Notes: generated by a model not told the origin, from the letters alone. A stretch of DNA of 64,000 bases from Chloroflexota bacterium (GCA_021325095.1 JAJPHV010000076.1:62001-126000), one strand, 5' to 3'; shown: positions 42,737-52,611, counted from the first letter of the stretch. A program made the numbers and translations.

Positions 42737-45337
42737 ATGAATCTCAATAATTTCACTAACAAGGCGCAGGAAGCCGTCGTCGGCTCGCAGGGTATTGCGC
42801 AGGAATACAACCACATCGAGATCGAACCGGCCCACCTCTTGCTTTCGCTGATGCGCCAGGTGGAAGGCGTCGTGCCTCAGGTTGTCGCCAAAGTTGGGGC
42901 GCGCCCGGCAGCACTGATCGCTGACCTGGAAAACCTGCTCAGAAATAAGCCGCAGGTACAGGGCAGCAACGTGCAGATCGGGCTGTCGCGCGCGGCAGTG
43001 GACGTCCTGACGCGCGCCGAACGCGAAGCCAAGCAGATGAAAGACGATTACGTCAGCACGGAGCATATCCTACTGGCGTTGACCAATGACAGGGGTCTGG
43101 GCGATCTGCTGCACCGTCATGGGATCGACCATGACGCCGTCCTCAAGGCGTTGATGGTCATTCGGGGCGGCCAGCGGGTTACGACGCAGGACCCGGAAAG
43201 CACTTACCAGGCGCTCGAAAAGTACGGGCGCGACCTGACCGCAATGGCCCGGCAGGGCAAGCTCGACCCGGTGATCGGGCGTGACGAGGAAATCCGGCGC
43301 GTGATCCAGGTTCTGAGCCGCCGCACCAAGAACAACCCGGTGCTGATCGGCGAGGCAGGCGTCGGTAAGACGGCCATTGTCGAGGGCCTCAGCCAGCGTA
43401 TCGTCAACGGCGATGTGCCGGAAGGTTTGAAAGACAAGCGCATCATCGCGCTGGATATGGGTGCGCTGGTGGCCGGGGCCAAGTATCGCGGCGAATTTGA
43501 GGAACGGCTCAAGGCGGTTCTCAAGGAAGTGTCCGACGCGCAAGGCGAAGTTATCCTGTTCCTTGACGAGTTGCATACCATCGTCGGGGCGGGCGCTGCC
43601 GAGGGCGCGATGGACGCCGGGAATATGCTCAAGCCCATGCTGGCACGCGGCGAGCTGCACTGCATCGGCGCGACGACGCTGGACGAATACCGCAAGCACA
43701 TTGAGAAGGATGCGGCGCTGGAACGGCGCTTCCAGCCGGTGTTCGTCGGTGAACCGACTGTCGAGGACACGATCAGCATCCTGCGCGGTCTGAAGGAGCG
43801 CTACGAAGTCCATCACGGCGTGCGCATCCAGGACAGCGCGGTCATCGCGGCGGCGACGCTTTCGCACCGCTACATCACGGATCGCCAACTGCCGGACAAG
43901 GCCATCGACCTGATCGATGAGGCGGCCTCGCGCCTGCGCATGGAGATCGACAGCAAGCCCGCCGAGGTCGAGCAAGTGGATCGCCAGATCATGCAGCTTG
44001 AGATCGAGCGGGAGGCGCTGCGCAAAGAAAAGGACAAGGCTTCGCAGGAACGTCTGCAAAAGCTGGAAAACGAACTGGCGAATCTGCGTGAGGAGTCGCG
44101 TGCGTTGCAAGCCCGCTGGCAGGCCGAAAAGGCTGCCATCGCCGCCATCCGCGAAGTGAAGGCCAAACTGGACGAAGCCCGCGTCAAGCTCGAACAGGCC
44201 GAGCGCCGTTCCGACCTGGAAGCGGCAGCCCGCCTGCGCTATGGCGAAATCCCGCAGTTGGAACAGCGCTTGCAGCGGGAAGAGGCCCATCTGCTCGAAA
44301 TGCAGCGGCAGGGTGCGATGCTCAAAGAGGAAGTGGACGCCGACGAAGTGGCCGCTGTCGTCTCCAAGTGGACGGGTATCCCGGTCACCAAGCTGATGGA
44401 GGGTGAAGTCGAAAAGCTCCTGAAGATGGAGGAGCGCCTGCACCAGCGCGTGGTCGGCCAGGACGAGGCCATCCGCGCCGTTTCAAACGCGGTACGGCGC
44501 GCCCGCGCCGGGCTGCAAGACCCGAACCGCCCGATGGGAACGTTCCTGTTCCTGGGGCCAACAGGCGTTGGCAAGACTGAACTGGCCCGTGCGCTGGCCG
44601 AGTTCCTGTTTGACGACCAGGATGCGATGGTGCGCATCGACATGAGCGAGTACCAGGAGAAGCACACCGTCAGCCGCCTGATCGGTGCACCGCCCGGCTA
44701 CGTGGGCTATGAGGAGGGCGGCCAGCTTACGGAGGCCGTGCGCCGTCGCCCCTATTCCGTCGTCCTGTTTGACGAGATCGAGAAGGCGCACAACGAAGTC
44801 TTCAACGTCTTCCTGCAACTGCTCGACGAAGGCCGCCTGACCGACGGGCAGGGCCGCACGGTGGACTTCAAAAACACGGTGATCATCATGACCAGCAACG
44901 CCGCCAGCCAGATCATCAAGGCGATGGCGGGCCAGGACCCGGCCCGTGTCCGGGACATGGTCATGACCGAACTGGACAACACGTTCCGGCCCGAATTCCT
45001 GAACCGGATCGACGAGATCGTGCTCTTCCACAGCCTGACGCAGCAAGACATCATGCGGATCGTGGATATTCAGTTGGAGCGGTTGCGCCGGATGCTGGCC
45101 GAACGCCGTATCAACCTGACCCTCAGCGATTCGGCGAAGGCGTATCTCGCACAGCGCGGCTACGACCCGGTCTTCGGGGCACGCCCGCTCAAGCGCACGA
45201 TCCAGCGCGATCTGCAAGACCCGCTGGCCCGCTACCTGCTTGAAGGCGCGATCCGCGAGGGCGAAACGGTTTACGTGGACGTGGACTCGAACGGCGAACT
45301 GACCTTCACCAACGTGGAGCCGGAAATGGCAAGATAA
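42737..45337 (+). CDS. clpB: ATP-dependent chaperone ClpB
   Basis: Ring-forming disaggregase that pulls proteins out of aggregates with DnaK. 866 aa, normal length. Double Clp-N domain at 1-145; first AAA+ module with [10 protein letters not shown] (about 205-214) and [13 protein letters not shown]; a coiled-coil middle domain (about 405-525) rich in Glu, Arg and Leu; second AAA+ module with [12 protein letters not shown] near 607 and [11 protein letters not shown]. No ClpP-binding loop is seen, as expected of ClpB. GGAG lies ten bases before ATG 42737. Neither CIRCE nor another heat-shock site was recognised upstream. Confidence 0.97.
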   Translation: MNLNNFTNKAQEAVVGSQGIAQEYNHIEIEPAHLLLSLMRQVEGVVPQVVAKVGARPAALIADLENLLRNKPQVQGSNVQIGLSRAAVDVLTRAEREAKQMKDDYVSTEHILLALTNDRGLGDLLHRHGIDHDAVLKALMVIRGGQRVTTQDPESTYQALEKYGRDLTAMARQGKLDPVIGRDEEIRRVIQVLSRRTKNNPVLIGEAGVGKTAIVEGLSQRIVNGDVPEGLKDKRIIALDMGALVAGAKYRGEFEERLKAVLKEVSDAQGEVILFLDELHTIVGAGAAEGAMDAGNMLKPMLARGELHCIGATTLDEYRKHIEKDAALERRFQPVFVGEPTVEDTISILRGLKERYEVHHGVRIQDSAVIAAATLSHRYITDRQLPDKAIDLIDEAASRLRMEIDSKPAEVEQVDRQIMQLEIEREALRKEKDKASQERLQKLENELANLREESRALQARWQAEKAAIAAIREVKAKLDEARVKLEQAERRSDLEAAARLRYGEIPQLEQRLQREEAHLLEMQRQGAMLKEEVDADEVAAVVSKWTGIPVTKLMEGEVEKLLKMEERLHQRVVGQDEAIRAVSNAVRRARAGLQDPNRPMGTFLFLGPTGVGKTELARALAEFLFDDQDAMVRIDMSEYQEKHTVSRLIGAPPGYVGYEEGGQLTEAVRRRPYSVVLFDEIEKAHNEVFNVFLQLLDEGRLTDGQGRTVDFKNTVIIMTSNAASQIIKAMAGQDPARVRDMVMTELDNTFRPEFLNRIDEIVLFHSLTQQDIMRIVDIQLERLRRMLAERRINLTLSDSAKAYLAQRGYDPVFGARPLKRTIQRDLQDPLARYLLEGAIREGETVYVDVDSNGELTFTNVEPEMAR

Positions 45338-45343
45338 GGAGGG

Positions 45344-45390
45344 TTGACCTCACCCCGGCCCCCTCTCCAACTGGAGAGGGGAACTTTTCC
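45344..45390. repeat. Dispersed palindromic repeat acting as a terminator-like hairpin (copy 10)
   Basis: Left arm TGACCTCACCCCGG, then a perfect hairpin CCCCTCTCC-AACT-GGAGAGGGG followed by AACTTTT. It lies between convergent clpB and the tandem binding protein and could end transcription of clpB. Confidence 0.7.
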
Positions 45391-45403
45391 CTCATGCGTG
45401 CGG

Positions 45404-47212
45404 TCATCCTGTCGTCTTGACCCCAAACACCGTTGTCGGGCCGGGCCAGACGACGAAGCTCATCGGGTCGCCCAGGCCGAAATTCTCCTGCCACAGCTTT
45501 TGATACGTGCCATCCTGGTACATGTCCTGTAGTGTGACCTCGACCAGCACGCGGAAATCGGCGTCGTTGCGCGGCACGCCAAAGGCCAGCGGGTGCGGAT
45601 CGTAGGTCGTCTTGGTCAACTGCACCAGTTTGGGGTTGGCCTGCACCAGCGGCCACAGCCGCAGCCCATCCGCGACCAGCACACGCGCCACCTGTGTATT
45701 GAATACGGCGTCGATGGCGTCCGCGTCGGTGCGGATCGTCACGCGCTTGAGCGTGGCCTCCGGGATGCCCACCGCGTCGGTTTGCTTCTTGACGATCTCC
45801 CAGGCGTTTGCGTCGTCGGCGTAGACCCCGATCTGGCGCACGCCGATCCGCAGGCTGGCAAAGCCTTCGATGTCGCTGCCGATACGTACCATCATGCGGT
45901 AGCCGCGCTGCGCGTACATCCCGGCATAGTCGATCCGATCCACGCCGCTCCAATGCGGCTCGACGCCTACCGCCAGATCGGCCTGCCCGCTGGCGAGCAT
46001 ATCCTCGCCCTTGCCATACGAATCCGGCACAGGCTGTACCTGCACGTGCCAGCGCCGCGCCAGTTCGTTGACGAGCGCCTGATTAAGCGCTTCTACAATC
46101 GAGGGCTTGCCATTCGGGTCGGGCGGCGCGCCCAGGCCCGCCACGCGCAGCGGTTGGCCCGCCTTGATGACCTGAGTGACCACCGGGCGCGATGGCAACA
46201 CCACGTCCACCGGGAAGTCGCCCAGGCCGCGCGAATCAGTATCCAGGTTGCTCCATACGCGCGGGATCACGCGCAGTTCTTCGGGCAGCAGGTCTTTGGG
46301 AAACCACTGGTCATAGATCGGCGCATAGCGGTTGCTGGAAACCAGGCGTTGCAGGGTGCGGTTGACCAGCGTGCGCAGGTTATCGTCGTAGCGGCGCATG
46401 GCGATGGCATACGGCTCAACGCGGAAGGGGGTGGGCAGCAGTGTAACTCCCGGAATGATGCCGTTGACCTTGCGATCCAGTTCCCAACGATCCCCGGCCA
46501 GCGCCGTGATCTGTTTGTCCACAAGGGCGCGCAGCCCTTCGTCCAGCATCGTGTAGCGCGTCACGGTGGCCTGGACGCCATTGGCGGAGGCCCAGGCATT
46601 GTAGGCGTCCTCGGCGCGGCTACCGGCCACGACGCCTATCGTCTTCCCGTTCAGGTCTTTGATGTCCTGCAAGCCGGCGTCATTCAGCACCAGCGCCACC
46701 TGTCGGTTGGCGAAGATCGGGTCGCTGTAATCAAGCTGCGACTGCGCATCACGGGACAACACAACCTGCCCCATCAGCAGGTCGATCTGCCCACTCAGCA
46801 GCAGGTCAAGCGCATTCTCCTGCGTCACCTGGCGCAGTTGCAGTGTGCAGCCCCAATCGTCGGCGATGGCCTGGGCGATGTCCGCCTCAAAGCCCTGCAC
46901 GTCGCCCGTGTCGGTCAGGGTTGAGAAGCGATAGATGTTGTAGGGAATGCCGATCACCAGCGTTGGCTTCTGGCTGGACGGGTCGATGCGCGCTTTGATC
47001 CGCGCAATGGCCGACTGAACGAGTGGGGGCTGCGGTGTGGTCGAGGGCAGCGGGGGCAGTGGAGTCGGCGGCACGAGTGTCGCCAGCGGAACTGGCGTCC
47101 GGGTGGCCTGGGCAGCCGTCAGCGACACGCCGGCCAGCATCAACGTGGCGAGCAGAAGCGCGCTGAACAATCCGGCCAGCGCCGGGCGAATTGTCATGTT
47201 GTGATTGTGCAT
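45404..47212 (-). CDS. Tandem substrate-binding protein (two SBP family 3 domains)
   Basis: 602 aa exported protein with two family 3 (amino-acid type) binding domains in a row. Signal peptide near 6-30 (MTIRPALAGLFSALLLATLML). The first domain begins LVIGIPYNIYRFS and has GFEADIAQAIADDWG and MLDEGLRALVDKQITAL; the second begins LRVAGLGAPPDPNGKPSIVEAL, lacks part of the usual consensus and ends LWQENFGLGDP. No permease, ATPase or kinase domain accompanies it, so it may act as a receptor or partner of a distant transporter. ATG 47212 fits the predicted promoter; ATG 47197 is possible. Confidence 0.85.
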   Translation of the reverse strand: MHNHNMTIRPALAGLFSALLLATLMLAGVSLTAAQATRTPVPLATLVPPTPLPPLPSTTPQPPLVQSAIARIKARIDPSSQKPTLVIGIPYNIYRFSTLTDTGDVQGFEADIAQAIADDWGCTLQLRQVTQENALDLLLSGQIDLLMGQVVLSRDAQSQLDYSDPIFANRQVALVLNDAGLQDIKDLNGKTIGVVAGSRAEDAYNAWASANGVQATVTRYTMLDEGLRALVDKQITALAGDRWELDRKVNGIIPGVTLLPTPFRVEPYAIAMRRYDDNLRTLVNRTLQRLVSSNRYAPIYDQWFPKDLLPEELRVIPRVWSNLDTDSRGLGDFPVDVVLPSRPVVTQVIKAGQPLRVAGLGAPPDPNGKPSIVEALNQALVNELARRWHVQVQPVPDSYGKGEDMLASGQADLAVGVEPHWSGVDRIDYAGMYAQRGYRMMVRIGSDIEGFASLRIGVRQIGVYADDANAWEIVKKQTDAVGIPEATLKRVTIRTDADAIDAVFNTQVARVLVADGLRLWPLVQANPKLVQLTKTTYDPHPLAFGVPRNDADFRVLVEVTLQDMYQDGTYQKLWQENFGLGDPMSFVVWPGPTTVFGVKTTG

Positions 47213-47251
47213 TAACCAACCATTCAACGATCAGCGATACGATGGGGCTGC

Positions 47252-47280
47252 ATTTTACCGCAGGCGCGTGGGGATGCTAA
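47252..47280 (-). promoter_or_regulatory. Sigma-70-type promoter for the tandem binding protein
   Basis: Minus strand: TTAGCA, 17-base spacer, TAAAAT. Expected start near 47245, about 33 bases before the ATG at 47212. Confidence 0.55.
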
Positions 47281-47289
47281 CCGACGGGA

Positions 47290-47871
47290 TCACTCGAACA
47301 GGGACGCGACGGGCAGCGTGAAGCCGGGAACAACTTCGCCGCCGTCGAGCATATCATCTGCTTGCAAGGTGGTTTGCTGTTTGCTGCCCGCTTGGTGGAT
47401 TACGACATTGCGCAACTGCCGGTTGACGACCCAGACGACTTTCACGCCATCGTTCAAATAGCGTGCCACCTTTTCAAGTACATCGCTGTAGCGGTCCGTT
47501 GGCGAGACGATTTCCACCACCAGATCGGGGACGAGGATAAAAGGTTTATCTTGCCAGTCCGGCGTGCTGGCTTTATAGGCCGACAGTCGTTCTGCCGTGA
47601 AGAACATGATGTCCGGCACACGCGAGCCAGTGACCCAGTTGGGCGTGTCGCTGAGAACGAAGGGCAGTTCGCTAAATACTTCGCCCAGCCCTTTTCCTTC
47701 ACAATGCCTGGCAAGTGCAAAATAGAGTTTCTTTGTGACGATTCCAGGCCCAGTGACGTTTGGACTCACGGCCACTCTCTCCCCGTCGATGTATTCAAAC
47801 GGCCCTTCCTGGTCGTACAGGCGCACAAACTCCTCCAGCGGAAGTGCCTGAACACGTTCAACAGCACCCAT
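47290..47871 (-). CDS. Uma2 family putative endonuclease (DUF820)
   Basis: 193 aa PD-(D/E)XK-fold protein. Family marks are FEYIDGERVAVSP, VPDIMFF and the active-site strand VPDLVVEIVSPTDRYSDV followed by the KVARYLNDGVKVVWVVN helix-strand. Biological role is unknown; such genes are numerous in Cyanobacteria and Chloroflexota. GGAGG lies nine bases before ATG 47871. It follows nadD by 52 bases on the same strand. Confidence 0.88.
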   Translation of the reverse strand: MGAVERVQALPLEEFVRLYDQEGPFEYIDGERVAVSPNVTGPGIVTKKLYFALARHCEGKGLGEVFSELPFVLSDTPNWVTGSRVPDIMFFTAERLSAYKASTPDWQDKPFILVPDLVVEIVSPTDRYSDVLEKVARYLNDGVKVVWVVNRQLRNVVIHQAGSKQQTTLQADDMLDGGEVVPGFTLPVASLFE

Positions 47872-47923
47872 CTTGCCAGTCCTCCGTACCCGTGTGATCT
47901 AATTGTAACAGCACTTGTTTGTG

Positions 47924-48538
47924 TCAGGCGACGACGGGTTCGTCCCGGTAAAGCTGATACGCAGCAATATACTGCGCAACTGCGTCAGGGACTTGATAGC
48001 GAACGGAGCGGCCTGCCCGCAGGCGCTCCCGCAGCGAGGTCGCAGAGATGCCGATGATGGGCGCATCCACGAAGGCCACACGCCCGGAAATGCCGGGCAG
48101 CGCAGCCTCAAGATGCGAAATGTCCAGGGCTGTGCCGGGCCGTCGCATCACGGCCAACCGGGCCTGGGCAATGATCCCGGCTGGCTCGTACCAGGACGCG
48201 ATGTCGCGCAGCGAATCGCTACCGAGCAGGAAGTATAGATCGGCCCCCACAAAACGCTCTTTCAGCAGACGGAGCGTATCGACGGTGTAATGCGGGCCGG
48301 GCCGCGTGATGTCCACCTCGGACAGGGCAAAGCGCGGGTTGTCGTGGATGGCTGCCTGCACCATCGCCACGCGGTGTTTCACGTCCGTGATCGGCAGCTT
48401 GTGTTTGTGGGGCGGTTCGGCAGCGGGGACAAACAGTACCTGTTCCAGGTTCAATGCATCGCAGGCTGCCTCCGCCAGGATCAGGTGCCCGACATGGGGC
48501 GGGTCGAACGTGCCGCCCAGAACGCCCAGCGCGGTCAT
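47924..48538 (-). CDS. nadD: Nicotinate-nucleotide adenylyltransferase
   Basis: Makes deamido-NAD from nicotinate mononucleotide and ATP. 204 aa. The nucleotidyltransferase motif is GGTFDPPHVGH (HxGH at the end), and the C-terminal motif ISATSLRERLRAGRSV is the usual ISSTxxR. ATG 48538 overlaps the obgE stop by four bases (ATGA), so translation is coupled; an ATG three codons upstream at 48547 is possible. The obgE-nadD pairing is common in Gram-positive bacteria. Confidence 0.95.
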   Translation of the reverse strand: MTALGVLGGTFDPPHVGHLILAEAACDALNLEQVLFVPAAEPPHKHKLPITDVKHRVAMVQAAIHDNPRFALSEVDITRPGPHYTVDTLRLLKERFVGADLYFLLGSDSLRDIASWYEPAGIIAQARLAVMRRPGTALDISHLEAALPGISGRVAFVDAPIIGISATSLRERLRAGRSVRYQVPDAVAQYIAAYQLYRDEPVVA

Positions 48539-49797
48539 TCGCCCCATTCCAGTTCAAAGTCGCCGATGTACACCGTATCGCCCGGCTGCACGCCCGCCTT
48601 TTCCAGCGCCTCGGTGATCCCCAACGCAGCCAGGATGCGCTGGAAGCGTTCCGCCGACTCGTCCAGTTCCCAGTACGTCATGGCGGCGGCCCGCTCGATC
48701 CGCTCGCCAGTGACGTGATACGAACCGTCGTCGCCGCGCGTGATCCGGAAGGCCAGGTCGTCCTCGCCCAGGCTGTAAACGGGGGTCTGGGCAACCTCTG
48801 GCGCTTCTTCGGGCAGCGCGGACAGGATGGCCGCCACCCGGTTCATCAACTCCTGCGTGCGGATTTGCGCCGCTGCCGAGATGCTCATGGTTTCGTAGCC
48901 GCGTTCCTTCAGGACGGCTTCAACCGCCGGCCATTTGGCCTGCGCCTCCGGTAGGTCCATTTTGTTCAGGGCCACCACCTGCGGCTTTTGCGCCAGCTTT
49001 TCGTCGAACAACGCCAGCTCCGCGTTGACCTGGTTGAAATCGGCCAGCGGGTTCTCGGCTGCGCCATCCAGCAGGTGAATCAACACGCGCGTGCGCTGGA
49101 CGTGCCGCAGGAAGGCGTGGCCCAACCCGACGCCCAGATGCGCGCCTTCGACCAGGCCAGGAATGTCGGCCAGCACCATATCCCGATCCCCGACCAGGAC
49201 CACGCCCAGGTTGGGTTCGAGCGTGGTGAACGGGTAGGGCGCGATCTTGGGTTTCGCATTGCTGACCACCGAAAGCAAGGTCGATTTGCCCGCGTTGGGC
49301 ACGCCGACGATGCCCACGTCCGCGATCAATTTGAGTTCAAGCGCCAGCGTCCGCGCTGTGCCGGGTTCGCCTTTTTCGGCCATACGCGGAGCCTGGTTGG
49401 TGCTGGTCGCAAAGCGTGCATTGCCGCGCCCGCCGCGCCCGCCCTTCGCCACGATCACCGCTTGGCCGGGCCGGGTCAGATCGGCGAGCAGGTCGCCCGT
49501 TTCGGCATCACGCACGACGGTTCCCAGCGGCACTTCGATCCGAAGGTCGGGCGCGCTGGCCCCCGTTTTGTTGGAACTGCCCCCGCGCCCACCATTCTCC
49601 GCGATAAAACGCTGCTTGCGGCTGAAGGCCACCAGAGTATTGACCCGTGGCGTGGCGACCAGGATCACGTCGCCACCTTTGCCGCCGTCGCCACCGTCCG
49701 GGCCACCACGCGGCACGTACTTTTCACGCCGGAAGTGGCTCATGCCCGCCCCGCCGTCGCCTGCCTTCACATAGATTCGAGCTTCGTCAAAGAACAT
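48535..49797 (-). CDS. obgE: GTPase Obg/CgtA
   Basis: Ribosome-associated GTPase involved in large-subunit assembly and stress control. 420 aa. Gly-rich Obg fold at 1-158 (ARIYVKAGDGGAGMSHFRREKY and GGRGGRGNARF), G domain with P-loop GVPNAGKSTLL, DIPGLVEGA, and NKMD; C-terminal OCT domain from about 340 (FRITRGDDGSYHVTGERIER) ending in VYIGDFELEWGE. No rpmA or rplU is adjacent. ATG 49797 is the natural N-terminus of the Obg fold. Confidence 0.96.
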   Translation of the reverse strand: MFFDEARIYVKAGDGGAGMSHFRREKYVPRGGPDGGDGGKGGDVILVATPRVNTLVAFSRKQRFIAENGGRGGSSNKTGASAPDLRIEVPLGTVVRDAETGDLLADLTRPGQAVIVAKGGRGGRGNARFATSTNQAPRMAEKGEPGTARTLALELKLIADVGIVGVPNAGKSTLLSVVSNAKPKIAPYPFTTLEPNLGVVLVGDRDMVLADIPGLVEGAHLGVGLGHAFLRHVQRTRVLIHLLDGAAENPLADFNQVNAELALFDEKLAQKPQVVALNKMDLPEAQAKWPAVEAVLKERGYETMSISAAAQIRTQELMNRVAAILSALPEEAPEVAQTPVYSLGEDDLAFRITRGDDGSYHVTGERIERAAAMTYWELDESAERFQRILAALGITEALEKAGVQPGDTVYIGDFELEWGE

Positions 49798-49865
49798 GTG
49801 TGGGAGTGTAACTTACGGGCACTGGCACGTCAATGAACGTCAAATTAGGCGCGGAGCAGCAGTGT

Positions 49866-49887
49866 GCCCGGTGCTTTAGCGCCGGGC
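49866..49887 (-). other. Hairpin spanning the stop codon of the GT2 gene
   Basis: GCCCGG with CCGGGC and inner pairs, with the TAA inside its right arm. No T-tract, so a weak terminator at most; it may limit read-through from the sugar cassette into obgE. Confidence 0.3.
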
Positions 49888-50868
49888 ATTGCTTTGCACG
49901 TGCTCGGCGTCCGGTACTTCTGGCTCGGTCTGGTCGGCGCTTTGGATGACGCGCTCGATGATGAAGCGCGGGCGGCGGCGTGTCTCGTCCAGGTTGCGCC
50001 ACAGGTACTCACCCAGGACGCCAATCATCAACAGTTGCGCGCCGGAGACGATCAGCAGCACCACCATCAAGGATGCCCAACCCTCGGCGCGTATATCAAA
50101 GAGCAGCCGCAGCACAATGACGACGAGAGCGTACACTATACCGACGATACTCAGGCCGATGCCGAGCAGTGACGAGGCCCGCACCGGGATATACGAAAAC
50201 GCCACAAACGAGTCGACGAAATATTTGAGCTTTTTGGCAAACGTCCACATCGAGCGGCCATAGCGCTGCTCACGCACCCGGCGATGATAATAGATCACTG
50301 CCGGGTCAAAGCCCAGCCACAGGATCAAGCCCATCAGGTAGGCATTGCTCTCCTGAATGCCCTTGATCAGGTCACAAACCTGGCGATCGATCAGGAAGAA
50401 GTCGAAACCGCGCCTGGGCATAGTTTTGATAGCAAAGCGCCGGAACAGGGCATAGAAGGTATCGGCCATCAGCGAGCTCAGGCCAGGGTCTTCGCGGCTT
50501 TCGCGCGCGGCCAGCACGACCTTATGGCCCAGCCGCCACTGCGCAAGCATGTCGTCGATGAGTTCCGGCGGGTCTTGCAGATCGGCGGCGATGGCGGCCA
50601 CCACCTGGCCGCGCGCCTGATCCAACCCCGCCATCAGGGCTGCATTGGAACCAAAATTGCGGGACAATTTGATGATGCGGATTCGCCGCTCTGAATTGGC
50701 GAGCGTTTGCAGCACGTCGAACGAATTGTCACGCGAGCCGTCATCGACAAAAATGAATTCGAAGCGATCCGCCGTGTTTTTGTCGGCGAGCGCCTGGAAT
50801 TTGCGCAGGAGATCGGGCAGGCTGGCCGCGTTGTGGTAAACCGGCACGACAATCGATACCAATGTCAT
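49876..50868 (-). CDS. Family 2 glycosyltransferase with membrane anchor (DPM/ArnC-like)
   Basis: 330 aa. Likely moves a nucleotide-activated sugar onto a polyprenyl phosphate at the inner face of the membrane. GT-A domain at 1-225: VSIVVPVYHNAASL, FVDDGSRDNSF and AAIAADLQDPPELI (DxD-like DLQD). Two helices at about 230-258 and 262-290 anchor it. It resembles ArnC/GtrB-type enzymes, whose products are donors for GT-C transferases such as those in this window. Its ATG overlaps the acyltransferase stop by four bases. It is the last gene of the four-gene cassette. Confidence 0.88.
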   Translation of the reverse strand: MTLVSIVVPVYHNAASLPDLLRKFQALADKNTADRFEFIFVDDGSRDNSFDVLQTLANSERRIRIIKLSRNFGSNAALMAGLDQARGQVVAAIAADLQDPPELIDDMLAQWRLGHKVVLAARESREDPGLSSLMADTFYALFRRFAIKTMPRRGFDFFLIDRQVCDLIKGIQESNAYLMGLILWLGFDPAVIYYHRRVREQRYGRSMWTFAKKLKYFVDSFVAFSYIPVRASSLLGIGLSIVGIVYALVVIVLRLLFDIRAEGWASLMVVLLIVSGAQLLMIGVLGEYLWRNLDETRRRPRFIIERVIQSADQTEPEVPDAEHVQSNARR

Positions 50869-51614
50869 CGTTTCTCAGTCCCATCCTTGTTCAGGCCGAA
50901 ATACGCCAGCAGCCGTTGCCGCTGCTCGTCATCGACCTTGCGAACTTCGCGGGCCGGGATGCCCGCCACAACCGTCCAGGCTGCCACGTCGTGCGTGACC
51001 ACCGCGCCCGGCGCAACCAGCGCGCCCATGCCGATCTCGATTCCGGCGGCCAGGATCGCGCTCGTGCCGATCAGGGCGAAGCGCCGCACGACTGGCCCCC
51101 GTACTGAAAAGGACTCCAGCCCAAAGCGCTTCAAGTACACGTCGTTGTCGTTCACGCTGCTGACGCCCGGCCCGATGAACACGTCCGGCTCTACCAGCAT
51201 ATTACCGGTCAGGATCGCGCCATCGATCACGCGGGTGCGCTCGCCCACGTGGGTATCGTACATGATCAGGACGCTGCGGCCGATCACCACGTCATCGGCC
51301 AGTATGCAGTCCTCCCGGATCGAGGCCAGATCGCCGATCAGCACGCGCTGGCCGATGGTGATACCAGTGTACAACACGGCATTTGCGCCGACGATGCTGC
51401 CTGCGCCGATAGACAGTGGGCGCGCAGCGGTGTTGATCGGGCGCGTCGTGTTGCCCGCCGATAGCGGTGGACGGCCAATCACCGCACCATCAAAAATGGT
51501 GCAGCCATCGCCGATGGTGACACCAGGGTAAATGGTGACGTTGCTGCCGATGGTGATGTGCTGGCCCAATACGGCATCGGGACTGAGCCGGACATTCTGC
51601 CCAATCGTGTTCAT
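50865..51614 (-). CDS. Left-handed beta-helix acyltransferase
   Basis: 249 aa hexapeptide-repeat transferase. About ten imperfect [LIV]GxxxxI turns run from residue 12 to 220, for example IGSNVTIYPGVTIGDG and IGAGSIVGANAVLYTGITI. The turn with LIMYDTHVGERTRVIDG has the probable catalytic His. Such enzymes acetylate or otherwise acylate amino groups on sugars. MNTIGQNV at 51614 is the natural start; the gene begins four bases after the SDR stop and overlaps the GT2 start by four. The neighbours suggest it acylates an amino-sugar nucleotide. Confidence 0.88.
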   Translation of the reverse strand: MNTIGQNVRLSPDAVLGQHITIGSNVTIYPGVTIGDGCTIFDGAVIGRPPLSAGNTTRPINTAARPLSIGAGSIVGANAVLYTGITIGQRVLIGDLASIREDCILADDVVIGRSVLIMYDTHVGERTRVIDGAILTGNMLVEPDVFIGPGVSSVNDNDVYLKRFGLESFSVRGPVVRRFALIGTSAILAAGIEIGMGALVAPGAVVTHDVAAWTVVAGIPAREVRKVDDEQRQRLLAYFGLNKDGTEKR

Positions 51615-51618
51615 CGGC

Positions 51619-52611
51619 TCACCAGTAGTGTGCTTTGTGCTGGCGGTAGTATGCGACGGTGGCAGCCAGGCCGTCGCGCAGGCTCGTTTCCGGCTCCCAA
51701 CCCAGGATGCGCCTGATCTTGGAGATGTCCGAGTAGAAATCGCCCGGCTCCTGCGCTTTACGCTCCGGTGAAAACGGCGCAAATTCCCATGACCCGCTGC
51801 CACAGACCTCGATGAGAGTGTTCGCCAGTTCGACAAAGTTCGTCGGGCGGTCAATGCCTACGTTCATGACTTCGCCACGTGCCTCGTCGCAGATGGCTGC
51901 CAGAAGAATGGCGCGAATGCAGTCACCCACGTACAGAAAATCGCGCTTGATCTGCCCATCGCCGAAGACCTTGATGGTGGCGTTGTCCAGGGCCAGGCGC
52001 ACGAACCAGTTGACCACGCCGTAGCGTGAATGGAGCATCTGGGCGCGCGGGCCGTAGATATTGGTCAGGCGCAACAGCACGGAATGGATATTGTGTACGT
52101 CGTTGTAGACTTCGATGATCTTCTCGGCAGTCAGGTTGGTGATCTCGTAGATGCCTTTGGGGTGAGTAGGAGCCTCTTCGCTGACGGGCAGCGACACCGC
52201 CTCGCCGTACTGACCGCGCGTTCCGGTGTATATGACGCGGGTGGATGGGTTGTGGTGCTTGCAGGCTTCCATCACAATGGCCGTGCCCTTGATATTGATG
52301 TCAATGTCCGGGAACGGGTCGGTCAGGCTGAGGATGTGGTCTACCTGCCCGGCCAGGTGAAAGACGAAATCTTGTCGCTTGACCAGGTAGTTCATCACGT
52401 TCGCATCACGAATGTCACAAAAGTTGACCGTGACGCGCTCGCGGATCGGCTCGATGTTGAACAGGTTGCCACCGTAACCGGGAATCATGGCGTCGGCAAT
52501 GGTGACGTGTGCGCCCAGCTCGACCAGCGCCAGCGCCAGATTGCTGCCGATAAAGCCCATGCCACCCGTGATCAGGGCACGCGTGCCCTTGAAGGCGTCA
52601 AAAGGAGTCAT
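51619..52611 (-). CDS. NAD-dependent sugar-nucleotide epimerase/dehydratase with altered catalytic motif
   Basis: 330 aa extended SDR. NAD-binding TGGMGFIGS is at 15-23, TGTRGQYG contributes the Thr/Ser position, and the catalytic Tyr155 is present in IYEITNL, but the Lys of the YxxxK pair is Asn159 (codon AAC). The remainder matches the family: RLTNIYGPRAQMLHSRYG, VFGDGQIKRDFLYVGDCI. The neighbouring aminotransferase implies the product is a keto-sugar nucleotide. Either this subfamily manages without the Lys or activity is altered. Four-base overlap with the DegT gene upstream. Confidence 0.85.
   Translation of the reverse strand: MTPFDAFKGTRALITGGMGFIGSNLALALVELGAHVTIADAMIPGYGGNLFNIEPIRERVTVNFCDIRDANVMNYLVKRQDFVFHLAGQVDHILSLTDPFPDIDINIKGTAIVMEACKHHNPSTRVIYTGTRGQYGEAVSLPVSEEAPTHPKGIYEITNLTAEKIIEVYNDVHNIHSVLLRLTNIYGPRAQMLHSRYGVVNWFVRLALDNATIKVFGDGQIKRDFLYVGDCIRAILLAAICDEARGEVMNVGIDRPTNFVELANTLIEVCGSGSWEFAPFSPERKAQEPGDFYSDISKIRRILGWEPETSLRDGLAATVAYYRQHKAHYW

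Noticed and set aside
42406-42750. 114-codon plus-strand frame running into clpB
   Set aside because: It lies opposite the transposase remnant and crosses the clpB ribosome site; no similarity recognised.
43070-44443. 457-codon frame opposite clpB
   Set aside because: Antisense shadow of the strongly conserved ClpB sequence.
45593-46924. 443-codon frame opposite the tandem binding protein
   Set aside because: Antisense shadow; composition rich in Arg, His and Val with no recognisable domain or ribosome site.
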